From the NCBI GenBank assembly GCA_000775715.1, contig JRWQ01000011.1, positions 124,001 through 188,000 on the forward strand: a DNA stretch of 64,000 nt. Reading direction: 5' to 3'. Below are positions 37,803 through 51,388 of this stretch, one piece after another (position 1 is the first letter of the stretch; the number at the start of each line of letters is the position of its first letter). The stretch is from Vibrio tubiashii (lineage in GTDB: Bacteria; Pseudomonadota; Gammaproteobacteria; Enterobacterales; Vibrionaceae). The position numbers and the translations under genes were made by a program. The notes under the pieces were generated by a model. It was not told the DNA's origin, searched no databases, and was given only the letters and a program-made list of their open reading frames with translations.

Positions 37803-39263
37803 ATGCAAATAACTCGCCAGTTTGGCCTCGGGTTTGTGTTTTTGATGCCATTGTTGGTATCGCTACTCATTGTGGCTCTGACGACAAAAATTCATTTTGA
37901 CTCAGTTGACCGTGAGATAGACGATGAGTATGACCGGATTCATCGTGCCCTAGCGCGAGCCGCTAAAGTGGTTTCGGCGATTGATTACAGCTTCGCAAAT
38001 ATCTCTAAATTGAATTATATCGGCTTGGTGGACCACAACCGCAAAGTCGACCAAGGCTTGTGCCTAATGTGGCCCATCGACGCACTAATTCGTGCAGAAG
38101 GTAAAGGTGACATACCGGCTATCGATATCAACTATATGTTGGTGGGTAGTACCGAGTTGTGTGCCTCTGACAGCGCCCTATACCAACGCGTATCTAACCA
38201 AGTCTCTTTAGCACCCTTACTCTCTTTTCTTCACGATATTGATGATTTTTTACTGGGCATTAACTATATCGATCGTGAAGGATATGTAATGTCGTCACCC
38301 GATACTTATGCCAAAAATATCACCGCTGAACTGCTTGATACCATTAAAGCTCGGCCGATTTGGCAGCTCACCGCACAAAACAGAGAGCTGATTACTCTTA
38401 CTGGCCCAGCGCCACCGATTGCCCCAAGTAGCGGCATGGTCATGAGTTTATCTATGCCAGTATTCAATCAGGGAGAGCATCAGGGTATATTGTCACTTGA
38501 TCTTTCTTATCACAGTTTGTTAAACAGCCAACAACGTTTGGTGAGTGAAGTGGGCTTATACAACCGCTTAAAGCAAACCGCTCCAGAATCTGCTGTGCGA
38601 ATCGAGCCTTTAGATATTGAAGGGTTGGCCGGACAGTACGACTTGTATTATCGCCCAGATATCAAACGGGAAGTCTCTAATTTCGTCTATTTACAACGTT
38701 ATAGTCTACTGGTGTCGGCCTTTATTTACGTGCTTTGCGTCACGGTGCTTATCTACATTAATACCCGAGTCGAGCGAGGCCATTTCAAGCAATTAGCGGC
38801 AAAAGATCCGATGACGGGGTTACTCAATCGACGTGGGTTGGAAAGCTATCTTGATGGCGTGACGCGAGACAACTACCTGGCGCTGGCAGTATTTGATATT
38901 GATGATTTCAAAGCCATCAATGATACCTATGGTCATGACGTTGGCGATCAAGCTATTATCTATGTGGCAGGCAAAGTGAGTCGTTGCATTCGCAATAGCG
39001 ATGCTGCGGCGAGGGTTGGTGGCGAAGAGTTCGTTATCTTTATGGCCGGTAGTGAAATTGAATCGCTAAAACTCTCTTTACAGCGCGTGCTAAATGCGGT
39101 GCGAGAAGACTCTGTAAAGGTCATTGAATCTGGTTTTACCATTTCTGGAGGGGCGGAAATCGTCAGCGGCGACGCTCACCTGAATTTTGAACGTTTATTT
39201 AAAGCCGCTGATGAAAAACTTTACTATGCTAAGACCCATGGTAAAAACCAGATTGTATTTTAG
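37803..39263 (+). CDS. Membrane diguanylate cyclase with periplasmic sensor domain
   Basis: About 486 aa. A membrane helix near residues 10-28, a periplasmic CACHE-like sensor (about 30-300), and a second helix at about 302-322 precede a GGDEF domain. The active site is GGEEF (406-410), and an RNSD product-inhibition site (397-400) lies five residues upstream, so an active, feedback-controlled c-di-GMP synthase is likely. Three ATGs stand in a row (37797, 37800, 37803). The last is chosen because TAAAGG is 6 bases upstream of it. The ligand is unknown; its position after the ABC operon may be chance. Confidence 0.9.
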   Translation: MQITRQFGLGFVFLMPLLVSLLIVALTTKIHFDSVDREIDDEYDRIHRALARAAKVVSAIDYSFANISKLNYIGLVDHNRKVDQGLCLMWPIDALIRAEGKGDIPAIDINYMLVGSTELCASDSALYQRVSNQVSLAPLLSFLHDIDDFLLGINYIDREGYVMSSPDTYAKNITAELLDTIKARPIWQLTAQNRELITLTGPAPPIAPSSGMVMSLSMPVFNQGEHQGILSLDLSYHSLLNSQQRLVSEVGLYNRLKQTAPESAVRIEPLDIEGLAGQYDLYYRPDIKREVSNFVYLQRYSLLVSAFIYVLCVTVLIYINTRVERGHFKQLAAKDPMTGLLNRRGLESYLDGVTRDNYLALAVFDIDDFKAINDTYGHDVGDQAIIYVAGKVSRCIRNSDAAARVGGEEFVIFMAGSEIESLKLSLQRVLNAVREDSVKVIESGFTISGGAEIVSGDAHLNFERLFKAADEKLYYAKTHGKNQIVF

Positions 39264-39275
39264 GGTCGGTTCACC

Positions 39276-40229
39276 TTAGTTGCTCGCTAATTCACTACGA
39301 TAACGAGTAATGTACTCAACAATCGGCGCAGCTTTATTGAAGGTGCGGATCTCTCTAAATAGTGCGTCTGCTTGAGGGTATTGGTGTCGAAGGTACGAGA
39401 ACCACTGTTTAACGCGATTTGGGTAGTATAAACCTTTGTCGCCTTTCATCTCATACTGAGAGTAAACCAATAGCAAATCGACCACTTCAGACCAAGGCAT
39501 TGCGCTGTGATCGTGTTTAACTACGTTACCCAGGTTAGGCACATTAAATGCTCCTCGACATACCATAAGCGAGTCTACACCCGTTGTCTCGATACACGCT
39601 TGACCATCTTGGTAGTTCCAAATTTCACCATTGGCGATTAAAGGAATCGAGAAGCGTTGGCGGATTTGGTTGATGTAATCCCACTTAATTTCGCTCGCTT
39701 TGTAGCCGCCGGTTTTGGTTCTAGCGTGAACGGTTAGTTCATTGGCACCAGCCGATTGGATAGCATCAACAATTTCAAAGCAGTCATCTGGATTATCCCA
39801 ACCAAGACGAATCTTAGCGGTTACTGGAGTAGTTGAAGGAACGGCGTCACGGCAAGCTTTCACTACATTGTGGATGAGTTCTGGGTGTTGTAATAACGCT
39901 GCGCCGCCTTTGCTCTTATTGACCAGTTTTGCGGGGCAACCAAAGTTGAGGTCGATACCTTTTGCACCTAGTTGAGCGGCCTTAATAGCGTTCTCTGCCA
40001 TCCAGTTAGGATCTTGGCCGAGCAATTGAATATGAACAGGCACACCCGATTTGGTTTGTGAACCTTGTTCTAGTTCTGGGCAGAGACGATGGAACACGTG
40101 ATCTGGAAGGAGTTGATCAACCACGCGCACAAACTCAGTGACACACAGGTCATAGTCATTGAGATCGGTTAAAATCTCGCGCATTAAATGATCTAACACA
40201 CCTTCCATCGGGCCTAGCACTAGTCGCAT
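39276..40229 (-). CDS. dusC: tRNA-dihydrouridine(16) synthase
   Basis: A 317-aa FMN-dependent TIM-barrel enzyme. It shows the start LGPMEGVLDHLMR, catalytic Cys98 in NFGCPAKLVNK, and the FMN-binding HARTKTGGYK and IANGEIWNY. The VLDHLMR start and length fit DusC rather than DusA or DusB. It reduces U16 in the tRNA D-loop. It converges on the diguanylate cyclase gene, with 12 bp between stops. Confidence 0.93.
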   Translation of the reverse strand: MRLVLGPMEGVLDHLMREILTDLNDYDLCVTEFVRVVDQLLPDHVFHRLCPELEQGSQTKSGVPVHIQLLGQDPNWMAENAIKAAQLGAKGIDLNFGCPAKLVNKSKGGAALLQHPELIHNVVKACRDAVPSTTPVTAKIRLGWDNPDDCFEIVDAIQSAGANELTVHARTKTGGYKASEIKWDYINQIRQRFSIPLIANGEIWNYQDGQACIETTGVDSLMVCRGAFNVPNLGNVVKHDHSAMPWSEVVDLLLVYSQYEMKGDKGLYYPNRVKQWFSYLRHQYPQADALFREIRTFNKAAPIVEYITRYRSELASN

Positions 40230-40447
40230 ACAGCTCTTCTCACCAATCAGTCTCGCAAATAGGAGGCGTGATTTTAGAGACTAAGTGCTCAGAAGTCTAA
40301 TTACTCAATGGATTATTTCACGCTACTTTTAGGGCTATATATGATTGGGGCTAAGAGTTATTGATACACCGTTATCTATCGAAGTGACCAGAGGCGCCGC
40401 TTAGGGGTATAATGCGCACAAACTATGACTAAAACTAGATTAATATC

Positions 40448-41062
40448 ATGAAGTATCAATTATTGGCGCTCGAAGGTTCAATCTCTGAAGAGTCCCCGTT
40501 TTTTCTCGAAGGTTTGACATTAGCAGCAAATATGGCGACCAAGCCTCTCGCTCCAGAAACATGGCTTCCTTCGGTATTTGCTGAGCAGGCAGACAAAGTT
40601 AGAACGCAAATCGAAGCACATATTAATCAGCAATATAGTTACTTGAAACGTAATGAATACTCGTTATTGGCGTTACTGGGTGAAGATAATCAACGTGAAG
40701 CGTATGCTGATTTTGCCGAAGGCTTTATGACGCTGTGGCCAATTATTGAAGAGCAGTGGGCAGAAGTGAACCTTGGTGATGGTACTCTGCGCATGTTGCA
40801 AGCGCTGCTAACGACGTTAATGTTAGCTATCGATGAGGCGCAAACCCATCACCAGATGCAGGCGTCAGGGATAGACTCGCCACCAACATTTGATGATATG
40901 TATCCGCAAACCGATTTAATGATCGCTGAAGTGGCTCAAGCGGCTGACGAAGCTATGGTGGGGGCGAAATCTCAAAGTGTTAACCCATATAAAGATACTG
41001 GTCGCAATGACGCTTGTCCGTGTGGTAGTGGTAAGAAATTCAAGCAATGTTGTGGCAGTTAG
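40448..41062 (+). CDS. UPF0149/YecA-type protein with SEC-C metal-binding motif
   Basis: 204 aa. The helical N-terminal part has the YecA/YgfB fold pattern (FFLEGLTLAANMATKPLAPETWLP). The C-terminal SEC-C motif CPCGSGKKFKQCC binds zinc and in SecA and YecA contacts ribosomes or SecB. The Vibrio protein is not characterised. It lies between dusC (divergent) and lolA. Confidence 0.85.
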   Translation: MKYQLLALEGSISEESPFFLEGLTLAANMATKPLAPETWLPSVFAEQADKVRTQIEAHINQQYSYLKRNEYSLLALLGEDNQREAYADFAEGFMTLWPIIEEQWAEVNLGDGTLRMLQALLTTLMLAIDEAQTHHQMQASGIDSPPTFDDMYPQTDLMIAEVAQAADEAMVGAKSQSVNPYKDTGRNDACPCGSGKKFKQCCGS

Positions 41063-41139
41063 CGTCTGTTGAATCGAACAAAGTTAGACTTTCTTGGTCA
41101 AACCGACAAGCGACATAAGTAAAACTAGGAATAATTTTA

Positions 41140-41736
41140 ATGAAGAAACTTGCCGCATTACTACTGATGAGCTTTTCAGTAATGGCAGCGCCAAAAGATG
41201 AACTAAGCCAGCGCCTACAGAAAACCGAAGGCTTTAGCGCCGACTTTTCTCAGCAGTTGATCAGCCCTGAAGGTGAACTGGTGATGGAAGGTGAGGGTCA
41301 CGTAGAAATTGCTCGGCCAAGCTTGTTCCGTTGGACAACGACGACGCCAGATGAAAACGTGCTTGTCTCAGATGGTAAATCTCTGTGGTATTACAGTCCC
41401 TTTATCGAGCAAGTCAGTATTTATTGGCAAGAACAAGCCACAGAGCAAACACCTTTTGTTTTGCTGACCCGCAACCGAGCAAGCGACTGGGATAATTACC
41501 GAGTAGAGCAGCAAGGCGATATATTTACTTTAACGCCAACCAATGCGGATTCGAACCAAGGCCAGTTCAAGCTAACCATCGACGAACAAGGTGCGGTACA
41601 AGGATTCAGCGTTGTTGAACAAGACGGACAACAGAGTCGCTTTGAGTTCAATAGCATTGAGCTGAGCAAACCGAAAGCGGAGCGATTTACCTTCGTTGTA
41701 CCGGAAGGTGTTGAGGTCGATGACCAAAGGAATTAA
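41140..41736 (+). CDS. lolA: Outer-membrane lipoprotein carrier LolA
   Basis: A 198-aa periplasmic chaperone that takes lipoproteins from LolCDE to LolB. The signal peptide ends near SVMAAPKD. The family features are [15 protein letters not shown], the RPSLFRWTT strand with the conserved Arg, and the hydrophobic-cavity residues. It is followed after 2 bp by rarA, so the pair is translationally linked. Confidence 0.97.
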   Translation: MKKLAALLLMSFSVMAAPKDELSQRLQKTEGFSADFSQQLISPEGELVMEGEGHVEIARPSLFRWTTTTPDENVLVSDGKSLWYYSPFIEQVSIYWQEQATEQTPFVLLTRNRASDWDNYRVEQQGDIFTLTPTNADSNQGQFKLTIDEQGAVQGFSVVEQDGQQSRFEFNSIELSKPKAERFTFVVPEGVEVDDQRN

Positions 41737-41738
41737 AT

Positions 41739-43085
41739 GTGAGTAACTACTCATTAGACTTTTCTGGGGACGAAGATTTTCGTCCCCTTGCTGCAAGAAT
41801 GCGCCCAGAAACATTGGATCAATACATTGGTCAGCAGCATATCCTTGGACAAGGAAAGCCACTGAGAAGAGCGTTAGAAGCCGGTCATATCCACTCTATG
41901 ATTCTTTGGGGGCCTCCGGGTACGGGTAAAACGACACTAGCAGAAGTCGCGGCAAACTATGCCAATGCGGAAGTTGAGCGTGTCTCGGCGGTGACTTCGG
42001 GCGTGAAAGAGATTCGCGCTGCGATAGAGAAAGCGCGTGAGAACAAAATGGCGGGTAGGCGAACCATTCTATTCGTTGATGAGGTACACCGTTTTAATAA
42101 GTCGCAGCAAGATGCGTTTTTGCCACACATCGAAGATGGCACAGTAACTTTTATCGGTGCAACCACCGAAAATCCATCGTTTGAGTTAAATAACGCACTG
42201 TTGTCGCGAGCTAGGGTGTACAAGCTCACCTCGCTTGCCAAAGAGGACATTCTTTTAGCGCTACAGCAGGCTATCTCAGACCCAAAGCGGGGGCTGGGGA
42301 AGGTCTCGGCTAATTTTGCTGACAATGTACTAGATAGACTTGCCGAACTCGTCAATGGCGACGCGCGAATGTCTCTTAACTATCTTGAGCTACTATACGA
42401 CATGGCTCAGGATGATCCCCAAGGCGACAAAGCGATTACTTTGCAGCTGTTGGTGGAAGTCGCAGGAGAAAAAGTCTCGCGCTTCGATAACAAGGGCGAT
42501 ATTTGGTACGACCTAATTTCAGCGGTGCATAAATCGATTCGTGGTTCTAATCCGGATGCAGCACTCTATTGGTCAGCCAGAATGATAGTAGCAGGCTGCG
42601 ACCCTTTGTACATCGCGCGCCGATTGTTAGCCATAGCCTCAGAAGATATTGGCAATGCCGATCCGAGAGCGATGCAGGTTGCTCTGTCAGCGTGGGATTG
42701 CTTTACGCGTGTCGGCCCTGCAGAAGGTGAGCGAGCGATCGCTCAAGCGATTGTTTACCTTGCTTGCGCGCCAAAAAGCAATGCGGTTTATACCGCATGG
42801 AAGCAAGCGCTTAACGATGCCCACAACGAACCTGAGTATGAAGTTCCGCCGCATTTGCGTAACGCTCCGACTAGTCTAATGAAGGATTTAGGCTATGGCT
42901 CAGAGTACCGTTACGCTCACGATGAACCTGGGGCCTATGCGGCAGGTGAGCGCTATTTACCGCCAGAAATGGTAGGTACACGCTACTATCATCCGACAAA
43001 TCGCGGCTTAGAAACCAAAATTGGCGAAAAGTTAGATTACTTGGCTAGTTTAGACGCAAAAAGCCCACAAAAGCGCTATGAATAA
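41739..43085 (+). CDS. rarA: Replication-associated recombination protein A
   Basis: A 448-aa AAA+ ATPase (MgsA/RarA) with Walker [10 protein letters not shown], Walker [10 protein letters not shown] and sensor GATTENPSF. The start is a GTG at 41739; the ATG at 41737 is out of frame. It acts at stalled replication forks and at ssDNA ends with SSB. It shares the lolA-rarA-serS block seen in E. coli. Confidence 0.97.
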   Translation: MSNYSLDFSGDEDFRPLAARMRPETLDQYIGQQHILGQGKPLRRALEAGHIHSMILWGPPGTGKTTLAEVAANYANAEVERVSAVTSGVKEIRAAIEKARENKMAGRRTILFVDEVHRFNKSQQDAFLPHIEDGTVTFIGATTENPSFELNNALLSRARVYKLTSLAKEDILLALQQAISDPKRGLGKVSANFADNVLDRLAELVNGDARMSLNYLELLYDMAQDDPQGDKAITLQLLVEVAGEKVSRFDNKGDIWYDLISAVHKSIRGSNPDAALYWSARMIVAGCDPLYIARRLLAIASEDIGNADPRAMQVALSAWDCFTRVGPAEGERAIAQAIVYLACAPKSNAVYTAWKQALNDAHNEPEYEVPPHLRNAPTSLMKDLGYGSEYRYAHDEPGAYAAGERYLPPEMVGTRYYHPTNRGLETKIGEKLDYLASLDAKSPQKRYE

Positions 43086-43124
43086 GCGCGCATTTTAGAT
43101 ACATTTGTTCGGTTAATATTTTTA

Positions 43125-44488
<1,364 letters not shown>

Positions 44489-44507
44489 TCGCTGAAAGAT
44501 TAATGGT

Positions 44508-44536
44508 AAAGGCGACTCATTGAGTCGCCTTTTTTA
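44508..44536 (+). terminator. Terminator after serS
   Basis: AAAGGCGACTCA followed by TGAGTCGCCTT, a near-perfect palindrome, then six T. Confidence 0.88.
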
Positions 44537-44550
44537 TTGATTTTACGAAC

Positions 44551-44576
44551 AAAAAAAGCCGACATCATGTCGGCTT
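44551..44576 (-). terminator. Terminator of ansA (minus strand)
   Basis: On the minus strand AAGCCGACAT/ATGTCGGCTT is followed by a T-run (the A-run at 44551-44557 on the plus strand). Confidence 0.82.
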
Positions 44577-44601
44577 GGTCAATGTTGTGAGTGGCTTGAA
44601 T

Positions 44602-45618
44602 TTAGATACTCATCTCACCGCGCAGAACTTGCTGCATTTTTACTTTGACTTGGTCGTAGCTAAGGCCTTGGCTAAGTAAGAAGTGAAGCTTCGCCAGCGC
44701 CGCTTCTGGTGTCATATCGTAGCCACTGATCACCCCAGCTTCTGCAAGCGCACAGCCAGTTGCATAGCCACCCATATTTACTTTACCAGCGAGACATTGA
44801 GTTAGGTTTACCACAATCACACCACGCTCAGATGCGTCTTTAAGGTGATGAAGTAACTCAGGGTTCTGCGGAGCATTGCCTACGCCGAACGTCAGCAGGA
44901 TCATTGCGTTCACTGGCTGCAATAAGGTGTTGCGAATAACCTCGTGCGAAATGCCAGGGTACATGGTGATCACGCCAATTGGTTGCGGTGTGATGTCATG
45001 AACCTTAAACACGCCTTGCGGTTTAGCACCCACTTCAATCTCACTACTGATCTGAATATTGATACCCGCTTCAAGAAGCGGAGGCAGGTTGGGTGAAGTA
45101 AAGGCATTGAAGCCATCAGCATGAGATTTAGTGCTGCGATTGCCACGCATCAACTTATTATTGAAGAACAAGGTCACTTCGTTGATCGGGTAGTTTGCCG
45201 CTATGTGTAGCGCGTTAAGTAGGTTTGCTTGGCCGTCTGAGCGCAATTCCGCTAATGGAATTTGTGAACCTGTTACGATCACTGGCTTACCTAGGTTCTC
45301 TAGCATAAATGACAGTGCAGAGGCGGTATAAGCCATGGTGTCAGTGCCGTGAAGAATCACGAAACCATCGTATTTGTCGTAGTTATCACGAATGTCATCG
45401 GCGATCTGCTGCCAATCTGCAGGCGTCATATCCGACGAATCGATCAGTGGGTCATACTCGTGAATGGTGAATTCAGGCATTTCTGGTCTATGGAATTCGG
45501 GCATGCTTGCGAGTTGTTTTTCCATGAAACCAGCAACTGGGACGTAGCCGTGATCATGGGATTTTTGCATACCAATGGTACCGCCCGTGTAGGCGATATA
45601 TATGTGTTTTCTTGCCAT
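44602..45618 (-). CDS. ansA: L-asparaginase I (cytoplasmic type)
   Basis: A 338-aa asparaginase with no signal peptide. The N-terminal catalytic Thr is in AYTGGTIGM and the second in HGTDTMAYTA; LPLLEAG-like and NMGGYATG motifs follow. The ATG at 45618 is chosen because MARKHIYIAYTGGTIG aligns with the E. coli AnsA start; an in-frame ATG at 45639 would add seven residues. Neither has a strong ribosome site. It hydrolyses asparagine to aspartate. Downstream of sppA on the same strand, but a terminator lies between. Confidence 0.95.
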   Translation of the reverse strand: MARKHIYIAYTGGTIGMQKSHDHGYVPVAGFMEKQLASMPEFHRPEMPEFTIHEYDPLIDSSDMTPADWQQIADDIRDNYDKYDGFVILHGTDTMAYTASALSFMLENLGKPVIVTGSQIPLAELRSDGQANLLNALHIAANYPINEVTLFFNNKLMRGNRSTKSHADGFNAFTSPNLPPLLEAGINIQISSEIEVGAKPQGVFKVHDITPQPIGVITMYPGISHEVIRNTLLQPVNAMILLTFGVGNAPQNPELLHHLKDASERGVIVVNLTQCLAGKVNMGGYATGCALAEAGVISGYDMTPEAALAKLHFLLSQGLSYDQVKVKMQQVLRGEMSI

Positions 45619-45685
45619 TGCGTTAAACCAGTTAAACATAGGGGGAACAGAGCGTGGGATTATATATTAATCTTAGCCAATAAAA

Positions 45686-45712
45686 AGGGGGCTTCCGCAC
45701 AGGAAGCCCCCT
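45686..45712 (-). terminator. Terminator of sppA (minus strand)
   Basis: A perfect 11-bp stem AGGGGGCTTCC/GGAAGCCCCCT with a 5-base loop. On the minus strand TTTTTATT follows. Confidence 0.88.
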
Positions 45713-45736
45713 ATTTTCGTGTTACTAGTTAGCGCG

Positions 45737-47587
45737 TTATTGAACCTGACAATTCAGACAGAAAGCGTAGCGACCTTTTGGATCATTGAAGCTTTGTAGC
45801 ATGTTGGCATCTTGAATAACTTGGGTCGCAACAGGTTGCAAGGATTTAGGCAGCAGTGCAGTGGCATCAATGCCAAATGATGCACTAACTTGATTCATGA
45901 AATCTTGAACAAACTGCTGAGCTGGAGAAAGGGGTTCTTCAACCCAGTACAAGTTATAGTTATTAACTTCTGCTAGCTCTGCTGCTAACGCAACTGCATC
46001 ATCAAAGTCACCAATCTTATCGATAAGACCAAGCTCAAGGGCGTCTTGCCCTGTCCAAACGCGGCCTTGAGCAATTTTGTCGACGTTGTCTAAAGGAATC
46101 TCACGCGATTGACTGACTAAGCCGATAAATCGGTTATAGCCGTGCTCAATACCCATTTGGAATGCTTGAGAAGCGCCTTGTGAAAGACCTGTGGTAACAC
46201 CGACATCAGAGAATGGAGAGGTACCGATTCCATCAGTGTAGATCCCAAGTTTGTTCAAGCCTTTTTCGAAGGTGGTAATCACGCTGAAAATACCGATAGA
46301 GCCAGTAAGTGTCGTCGGTTGAGCAACAATGCTATCCGCGCTCATCGAGATCCAGTAACCGCCAGAGGCTGCAAGACTAGACATAGAAACAACGACAGGC
46401 TTACCCTCTTCGCGCAGCGCTTCGACTTCGTTGCGAATCACTTCAGAGGCAAATGCACTGCCTCCAGGGCTATCGACACGCAGAACGACCGCTTTTACTT
46501 TGTTGTCGTTACGTGCTTGGCGAAGCAGTGCAGCCACGGTGTCACCGCCCACTGTACCGCGTGGTTGAGAGCCGTCCATGATAGCGCCACTTGCTACAAC
46601 TACCGCAATATCGTCAGCCGCTAAGTCAAAGCTTGGTCGCATAGTCGATTGGTATTGGTAGAAATCGACATGGTTGTAGCTGTCTTCCCCATTGCTGCCG
46701 AACACATCAATCAGTTGTTTGCGAATTTGCTGGCGCGTTGCCAGTTCATCAACTAACCCAACATTGAGAGAAAGAGCAGCAAGGTCGCCTTGATTTTCTT
46801 TGAGCAAAGCTAAGAACTGATCCATATCGGGAGTTAAAGCATCAGCTGATAGTTGACGATTTGTCGCGACATCATCAATGTACGCGCCCCAAAGTTGGCT
46901 TAACCAACGAGAAGCCGACTCCTGTGCCTCTTTTGACATATCATCGCGTACGAATGGCTCAATGGCTGATTTGTAAGTCCCAACGCGGAAAACGTGGGTA
47001 CTAACGTCGAGCTTTTCTAGCAAGGTTTTGTAGTACAGGCTATACGCGCTGTAGCCTTTGAGCATAACAGCACCATCAGGAGCAAGGTAGATTTTGTCCG
47101 CATAGCTGGCAAGGTAATATTGGCTCTGGTTATATAAATCCCCAACTGCGTAAACAGATTTGCCAGCAGCTTTGAACTCATTGAGTGCCTTCGCAATATA
47201 GCGCAGCTTAGTGAGGCTAGTTTCCGGCATATCGCGTAGGGCTAAAACAATGCCACTGATATTATCATCATCTTTGGCATAACGAATGGTTTCGATAATA
47301 TCGAACAGCACGTTCTCTTTTGGCAACCTATTACCAAATAAGGAGCCCGTTAGCGAGTCCATTGGGTTGATATAGGTTGACTGCTCTACGATTGGGCCAG
47401 AGATATTAACAATCAGTGCCGACTTTGTTGGAACGGAAGGTGTCGGAGTATCAGCACTGGTGTAAATGAAATAGATGACAGCGATACTAGCCAAGAAGAT
47501 TAGGTTTACAAGGGCAAGTCTTATAAAGGTAATCAGCTTCCAAATACCTTTAAAAAACAGACCAATGAATTTAAATATTTTTTTCAT
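45737..47587 (-). CDS. sppA: Signal peptide peptidase SppA, 67-kDa type
   Basis: A 616-aa inner-membrane serine protease with one N-terminal helix (about 20-42) and two tandem Clp-like halves. The catalytic Lys206 (VGTYKSAIEP) lies in the first half and Ser408 (SLAASGGYW) in the second, close to K209/S409 of E. coli. It digests signal peptides left in the membrane. The C terminus has a CLNC pair. It is divergent from fadH. Confidence 0.96.
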   Translation of the reverse strand: MKKIFKFIGLFFKGIWKLITFIRLALVNLIFLASIAVIYFIYTSADTPTPSVPTKSALIVNISGPIVEQSTYINPMDSLTGSLFGNRLPKENVLFDIIETIRYAKDDDNISGIVLALRDMPETSLTKLRYIAKALNEFKAAGKSVYAVGDLYNQSQYYLASYADKIYLAPDGAVMLKGYSAYSLYYKTLLEKLDVSTHVFRVGTYKSAIEPFVRDDMSKEAQESASRWLSQLWGAYIDDVATNRQLSADALTPDMDQFLALLKENQGDLAALSLNVGLVDELATRQQIRKQLIDVFGSNGEDSYNHVDFYQYQSTMRPSFDLAADDIAVVVASGAIMDGSQPRGTVGGDTVAALLRQARNDNKVKAVVLRVDSPGGSAFASEVIRNEVEALREEGKPVVVSMSSLAASGGYWISMSADSIVAQPTTLTGSIGIFSVITTFEKGLNKLGIYTDGIGTSPFSDVGVTTGLSQGASQAFQMGIEHGYNRFIGLVSQSREIPLDNVDKIAQGRVWTGQDALELGLIDKIGDFDDAVALAAELAEVNNYNLYWVEEPLSPAQQFVQDFMNQVSASFGIDATALLPKSLQPVATQVIQDANMLQSFNDPKGRYAFCLNCQVQ

Positions 47588-47699
47588 TTTCTCTCCGCTC
47601 CAGAAATCGCAGATAGGGGCTTATCCGCTCTAAGAGCTTATAACTTCGAATAAGTTCCATCCTACTTAAACTAGTATACCCATACAACCAGAAGATTGA

Positions 47700-49799
<2,100 letters not shown>

Positions 49800-49834
49800 C
49801 GAGTTCCAATATAGTTAAAACTCTGAATATTATA

Positions 49835-49864
49835 AAAAAGGTCTCTTTTCGAAGAGACCTTTTT
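49835..49864. terminator. Bidirectional terminator between fadH and purU
   Basis: A perfect 13-bp stem AAAAAGGTCTCTT/AAGAGACCTTTTT with a TTCG tetraloop. Confidence 0.92.
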
Positions 49865-49881
49865 GTGTATCTGGTTATGGT

Positions 49882-50715
49882 TTAGAGAATAACCGTCTTA
49901 TTGCCGTAAACAAAAACATGGTCGTTGAGTACCTTGTTGAGCGCTTTGCTTAACACATTCTTCTCTACATCGCGCCCGGCTTGCGCCATGTCTTGAGCAC
50001 TGAAGTTGTGGTCAACTGGAATAACGTCTTGCTTGATGATTGGGCCTTCATCGAGATCGTTAGTCACAAAATGGGCCGTGGCACCAATGATCTTGACTCC
50101 GCGCTCGTAAGCTTGTTGATATGGCTTAGCACCAATGAAAGCAGGCAAGAAGCTGTGGTGGATGTTGATGATCTTGTGGTGGTACTTTTCAACGAATGAC
50201 GGCGTAAGAACGCGCATGTACTTCGCTAACACTAGGTAATCGGCTTGGTACTGATCGATGACCTCAAGCATCTTCTGTTCGTGCTCTTCACGGTTTAGCC
50301 CTTCATGAGAGACATGGTGATAAGGGATATCGAATTTCTCTGTAAGACTTTGTAGCGTATCGTAGTTGCCGATCACCGCTGCAATGTCTACATCTAAGCT
50401 GCCATCGTAGTTCTTCATGAGAATATCACCTAAACAGTGTGCTTCTTTAGTGACTAAGATGACGACACGCTTGCGGTTTGAACTCATGAGTTTGCGCTTG
50501 GCTCTTTGCGGCAGTGCCTGGTCTAAGTCTGCAAGAAAGGTCTCATCATTAAAATAGCCTTCTAACTCGGTGCGCATAAAGAAATGGCCACTGGTGTTAT
50601 CAACAAACTCGTTGTTGTGGACAATATTAAGTTGATGCTTGTAACAGATGTTAGTGATCTTTGAAATAAGACCAGGGGCGTCCGTGCAATGTGTTAGCAG
50701 TGTTTTCTTTTCCAT
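49882..50715 (-). CDS. purU: Formyltetrahydrofolate deformylase
   Basis: 277 aa. An N-terminal ACT domain (about 1-80) is followed by a formyl-transferase-like catalytic domain with INIHHSFLPAFIGAKPY, GATAHFVTNDLDEGPII and the essential Asp. The ATG at 50715 is chosen because MEKKTLLTHCTDAPG fits the family and GGAAG lies 10 bases upstream; the in-frame ATG at 50736 has no ribosome site. It frees formate for PurT and balances one-carbon pools. Confidence 0.95.
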   Translation of the reverse strand: MEKKTLLTHCTDAPGLISKITNICYKHQLNIVHNNEFVDNTSGHFFMRTELEGYFNDETFLADLDQALPQRAKRKLMSSNRKRVVILVTKEAHCLGDILMKNYDGSLDVDIAAVIGNYDTLQSLTEKFDIPYHHVSHEGLNREEHEQKMLEVIDQYQADYLVLAKYMRVLTPSFVEKYHHKIINIHHSFLPAFIGAKPYQQAYERGVKIIGATAHFVTNDLDEGPIIKQDVIPVDHNFSAQDMAQAGRDVEKNVLSKALNKVLNDHVFVYGNKTVIL

Positions 50716-50912
50716 TAGGTTTAAACTTCCGTGCATTATTTTTTTCGTATTGTGAATTTTTTACGGGCATCCGAACGGTGAACTAACCCGCAATATTGAA
50801 GCTACAATTAAACTAATATCGAGATTGTTTCAACAAATAATCTGAGTTAACCGTTTGGCTGAGGTTGTTTGAGGGAGTGTTTGTTCTCTTAGCGTGTCTT
50901 GAGGTGGTATTT

Positions 50913-51116
50913 ATGGATAAAGAGCTATTAGCCCGTAAACTGTATTCTGAGCGAGTAAGCGCCTTAACTGGCGGGAAAGAACTAGACGAAGAAATTTTAG
51001 ATGAAATGTGGGAAAACCGTGCCTCCCCTAGTGAAGCAGCACGTGCAATTATAGACAGTCAGCAAGAGGATTTTTCTGGGCCTGCGTGGCTAAATCGTTA
51101 CCTAAACAAGCGTTAA
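50913..51116 (+). CDS. Small conserved protein of unknown function (67 aa)
   Basis: 67 aa, acidic and helical (MDKELLARKLYSERVSALTG, then EEILDEMWENRASPSEAARAI). The ATG at 50913 is chosen because GAGGTGG lies 5 bases upstream; the in-frame start at 50865 would add a hydrophobic, unlikely prefix. No known domain is recognised. Codon use and position in a small intergenic niche suggest a real gene. It is followed by repeat copy D. Confidence 0.65.
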   Translation: MDKELLARKLYSERVSALTGGKELDEEILDEMWENRASPSEAARAIIDSQQEDFSGPAWLNRYLNKR

Positions 51117-51163
51117 CTCTTCATGGTTGCTAGGGCGTGAAAATCTCATTCGCGCCTTAGTTC

Positions 51164-51342
51164 ATACCAATAACCCTAATTATCTGATCATTCTTGCTTG
51201 TTAAAACCGCTGATAACTGCGTTAAACTTACCTCTTAGTTAAAAAGGTGTTGTTAGAACCACTAGCTAGCTGCAATCTTTGCCTTGTTCTAAGCGGTTTT
51301 TCCTAAGCAATTTTCTGAACATTTAATTAATGCGACTGGTAT
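51164..51342. repeat. Vibrio-type palindromic intergenic element, copy D (179 bp)
   Basis: It begins ATACCAAT and ends ACTGGTAT. The arms are imperfect reverse complements over about 50 bases (shared TAATTA, TGATCA or TGTTCA, and AACCGCT blocks). The inner CTAGCTAGCTGCAATCT is shared with copy A. The right end is 47 bp before yoaA, so the yoaA promoter may overlap it. Confidence 0.8.
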
Positions 51343-51388
51343 TAAAAACTGCCATAATCTTCTCCCTTTTATCAATTCTCTGCTGAGC

